DNA from: a bacterium Scap17 | Lineage (GTDB): Bacteria; Pseudomonadota; Gammaproteobacteria; Pseudomonadales; Halomonadaceae | Length of the DNA: 64,000 bases | Assembly (NCBI GenBank): GCA_013376735.1 | Contig: VINJ01000001.1 | Location: 496,001-560,000 of the forward strand | Direction of reading: 5' to 3' | Part shown: piece after piece, positions 62,534-64,000 of the stretch | Numbering within the stretch: the stretch's first letter is position 1 | Layout of the letters: each line of letters starts with the position of its first letter | Program-made: the position numbers and the translations under genes | The notes under the pieces: model-generated | Told to the model about the DNA's origin: nothing | Seen by the model: the letters and a program-made list of their open reading frames with translations, nothing else | The model's database searches: none

Positions 62534-64000
62534 ATGTTTACCGTTCTTCACGCCAATCACCTCGAGGACCTTCGCGATCTGGCCCTCAAGGTGATCAAGG
62601 CCGCGCCTCAGCCTCCGCTGGTGCCGGAAACCTTCCTCGTCCAGTCCAACGGCATGGCCCAGTGGCTGAGATTGTCATTGGCCGAGGCCGATGGCATTGC
62701 CGCCTCGGTGGATTTCCCACTGCCCTCGAGCTTCGTGTGGCGTGCCTATCGCGGGGTGTTGGGCAGCGTGCTGGGCGACGAGATTCCGGAGCTGTCGCCC
62801 TTCGACAAGGGCCCGCTTGCCTGGCGTCTGCTGCGCCTGCTGCCGGGGCTGCTGGCCGATGAATCCCGGGCCGAATGCTATGCGCCGCTCAGGGATTACC
62901 TGTGTCGCGACGAGCGTGGCCAGTTGATCGAGGCGGTCGGTGAGGATGCACTGCCAGCGCTGCCCGAAGGCCCGGAGGCTGAGCGTCAGCAGTGGCAGCT
63001 GGCCTGCCAGCTGGCGGACCTGTTCGATCAGTACCTCAACTATCGCCCCGAGTGGGTGCGCAGTTGGGAGAGCGGGCTCGAAGACGACAACTTCCGGGAT
63101 GCCTTCGCGCGCCAGCAGGCCGCAAGCGAGCTGCCGGCCAATCTGCTGCCCGACAACCTGCCGGACAGCCAGCAGTGGCAGCCGGCATTGTGGCGCGCGG
63201 TGCTGGCCGATGCGCCCTCCAGCAGCCGCCAGCATCACCGCGCCGCCCTGCATGGTCGCTTCGTCGCGGCGGCGCGCGCGCTGGAGACACTGCCCTCGAC
63301 CCGTCGTCATCCGCTGCCGCCACGCCTGTTCGTGTTCGGAATCTCGGCGTTGCCGGGCCAGACACTGGATGCGCTGCATGCGCTGTCCGGGGTGATGGAC
63401 ATCTACCTGATGATCACCAATCCCTGCCGCCATTACTGGGGTGATATCGTCTCCGACCGCGAAGCCGTGCGGCGCAGTTCGCGAGCAGACAGCCAGCGCA
63501 TGGACAGCGAGCGCCTCGCGCAACAGCGTGCCCGTCACCCCGAGGCGCCGGCGCTGATCGGGCTGGCGGAGGAGGAGTTGCACCTCAAGGCCAACCCGCT
63601 GCTGGCAGGGCTTGGCGCACAGGGGCGTGACTTCATCGTCAGCCTGTATGAATTCGAGAGTGCGCTGTCGGGGCGCGACAGCGGCTTCGATCTCGAGCTG
63701 GACGTCTTCGTGCCGCGCATCAGCGAGGACACGCCACCCGAGCAGGCACCGCTGCTGCTGCAGATCCAGGACGAGATCCTCGAGCTGGTCCATCCCGGCG
63801 AGCGTGCGCTGGCCGAGGGCAGTCCGCGGGCACTTGCGGCCGATGACGATTCCATCAGCCTGGTCAGCGCCCACTCGGCGCTGCGCGAGGTCGAGATTCT
63901 CCACGACCGTCTGCTGGCGGCCTTCGAGCGGGCCCATGACGCCGAGAAACGTGGCGAGGGCGAGCCGCTGCGGCCGCGCGACATCCTGGTGATGGTGCCG
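62534..64000 (+). CDS. recC: Exodeoxyribonuclease V subunit gamma, RecC (5' part)
   Basis: The first 489 residues of RecC, cut by the right edge (full-length proteins are about 1100-1200 residues). Diagnostic segments are FLVQSNGMAQWLRLSLAE at the N-terminus, DFPLPSSFVWRAYRGVLG, and PPRLFVFGISALPGQTLDAL, then SAHSALREVEILHDRLLAAF in the inactive helicase-like part. RecC holds the complex together and recognises Chi during double-strand break repair. AGGA lies before the ATG at 62534. recB and recD would be expected beyond the window. Confidence 0.94.
   Translation, partial: MFTVLHANHLEDLRDLALKVIKAAPQPPLVPETFLVQSNGMAQWLRLSLAEADGIAASVDFPLPSSFVWRAYRGVLGSVLGDEIPELSPFDKGPLAWRLLRLLPGLLADESRAECYAPLRDYLCRDERGQLIEAVGEDALPALPEGPEAERQQWQLACQLADLFDQYLNYRPEWVRSWESGLEDDNFRDAFARQQAASELPANLLPDNLPDSQQWQPALWRAVLADAPSSSRQHHRAALHGRFVAAARALETLPSTRRHPLPPRLFVFGISALPGQTLDALHALSGVMDIYLMITNPCRHYWGDIVSDREAVRRSSRADSQRMDSERLAQQRARHPEAPALIGLAEEELHLKANPLLAGLGAQGRDFIVSLYEFESALSGRDSGFDLELDVFVPRISEDTPPEQAPLLLQIQDEILELVHPGERALAEGSPRALAADDDSISLVSAHSALREVEILHDRLLAAFERAHDAEKRGEGEPLRPRDILVMVP

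Overview
The window looks like a chromosomal segment of a halophilic or marine gammaproteobacterium of the Halomonadaceae. Cobetia or a close Halomonas relative is my best guess, inferred from the G+C-rich codon use, the glycine-betaine economy and the gene families present; no marker gene settles it. I see no rRNA, CRISPR array, insertion sequence or prophage. One tRNA is present (tRNA-Ile with CAU anticodon).

Layout. 0-6.2 kb: the 5' end of a BCCT osmolyte transporter (minus strand), diverging from a two-gene NAD-dependent molybdenum formate dehydrogenase and a small unknown ORF. 6.3-13.2 kb: a flavin reductase-like protein, a 1.4 kb non-coding gap, and the cyoABCDE cytochrome bo3 ubiquinol oxidase operon. 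13.3-27.9 kb: a glycine-betaine and one-carbon island, with gbcA and gbcB divergent, an NhaC-type antiporter, an AEC transporter, glyA, soxBDAG and purU. 27.9-41.4 kb: a minus-strand iron block with fhuB-fhuD-fhuC, an ECF iron-starvation sigma factor with a Cys-rich tail, a desferrioxamine-type hydroxamate siderophore operon (dfoJ-dfoA-dfoC) and its TonB-dependent receptor. 41.6-49.1 kb: a YceI-like protein, tRNA-Ile, a secreted PRC-barrel protein, three tandem small zinc-ribbon proteins, an M23 peptidase and a LysR regulator. 49.2-64 kb: glutathionyl-hydroquinone reductase, a YaiI-family protein, a DEAD-box helicase, a second secreted PRC-barrel protein, endonuclease V, sbcCD, a DUF1499 protein, an MHS-family transporter and the 5' part of recC.

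How the genes connect. Betaine can enter through the BCCT carrier and is demethylated by GbcAB. Sarcosine, made by a dimethylglycine demethylase not present here, is oxidised by SoxBDAG to glycine and methylene-THF. GlyA makes serine, PurU releases surplus one-carbon units as formate, and formate dehydrogenase turns formate into CO2 and NADH. Cyo terminates the quinol chain. Many of these units, and two siderophore-region units, carry an AAnAAnAA motif in their leaders that resembles the Hfq/Crc catabolite-repression signal. The siderophore block combines Fur-box-like sequences with a sigma factor that has no anti-sigma neighbour and may sense iron itself, in the manner described for Burkholderia OrbS.

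All calls come from reading the sequence. No database search was possible.
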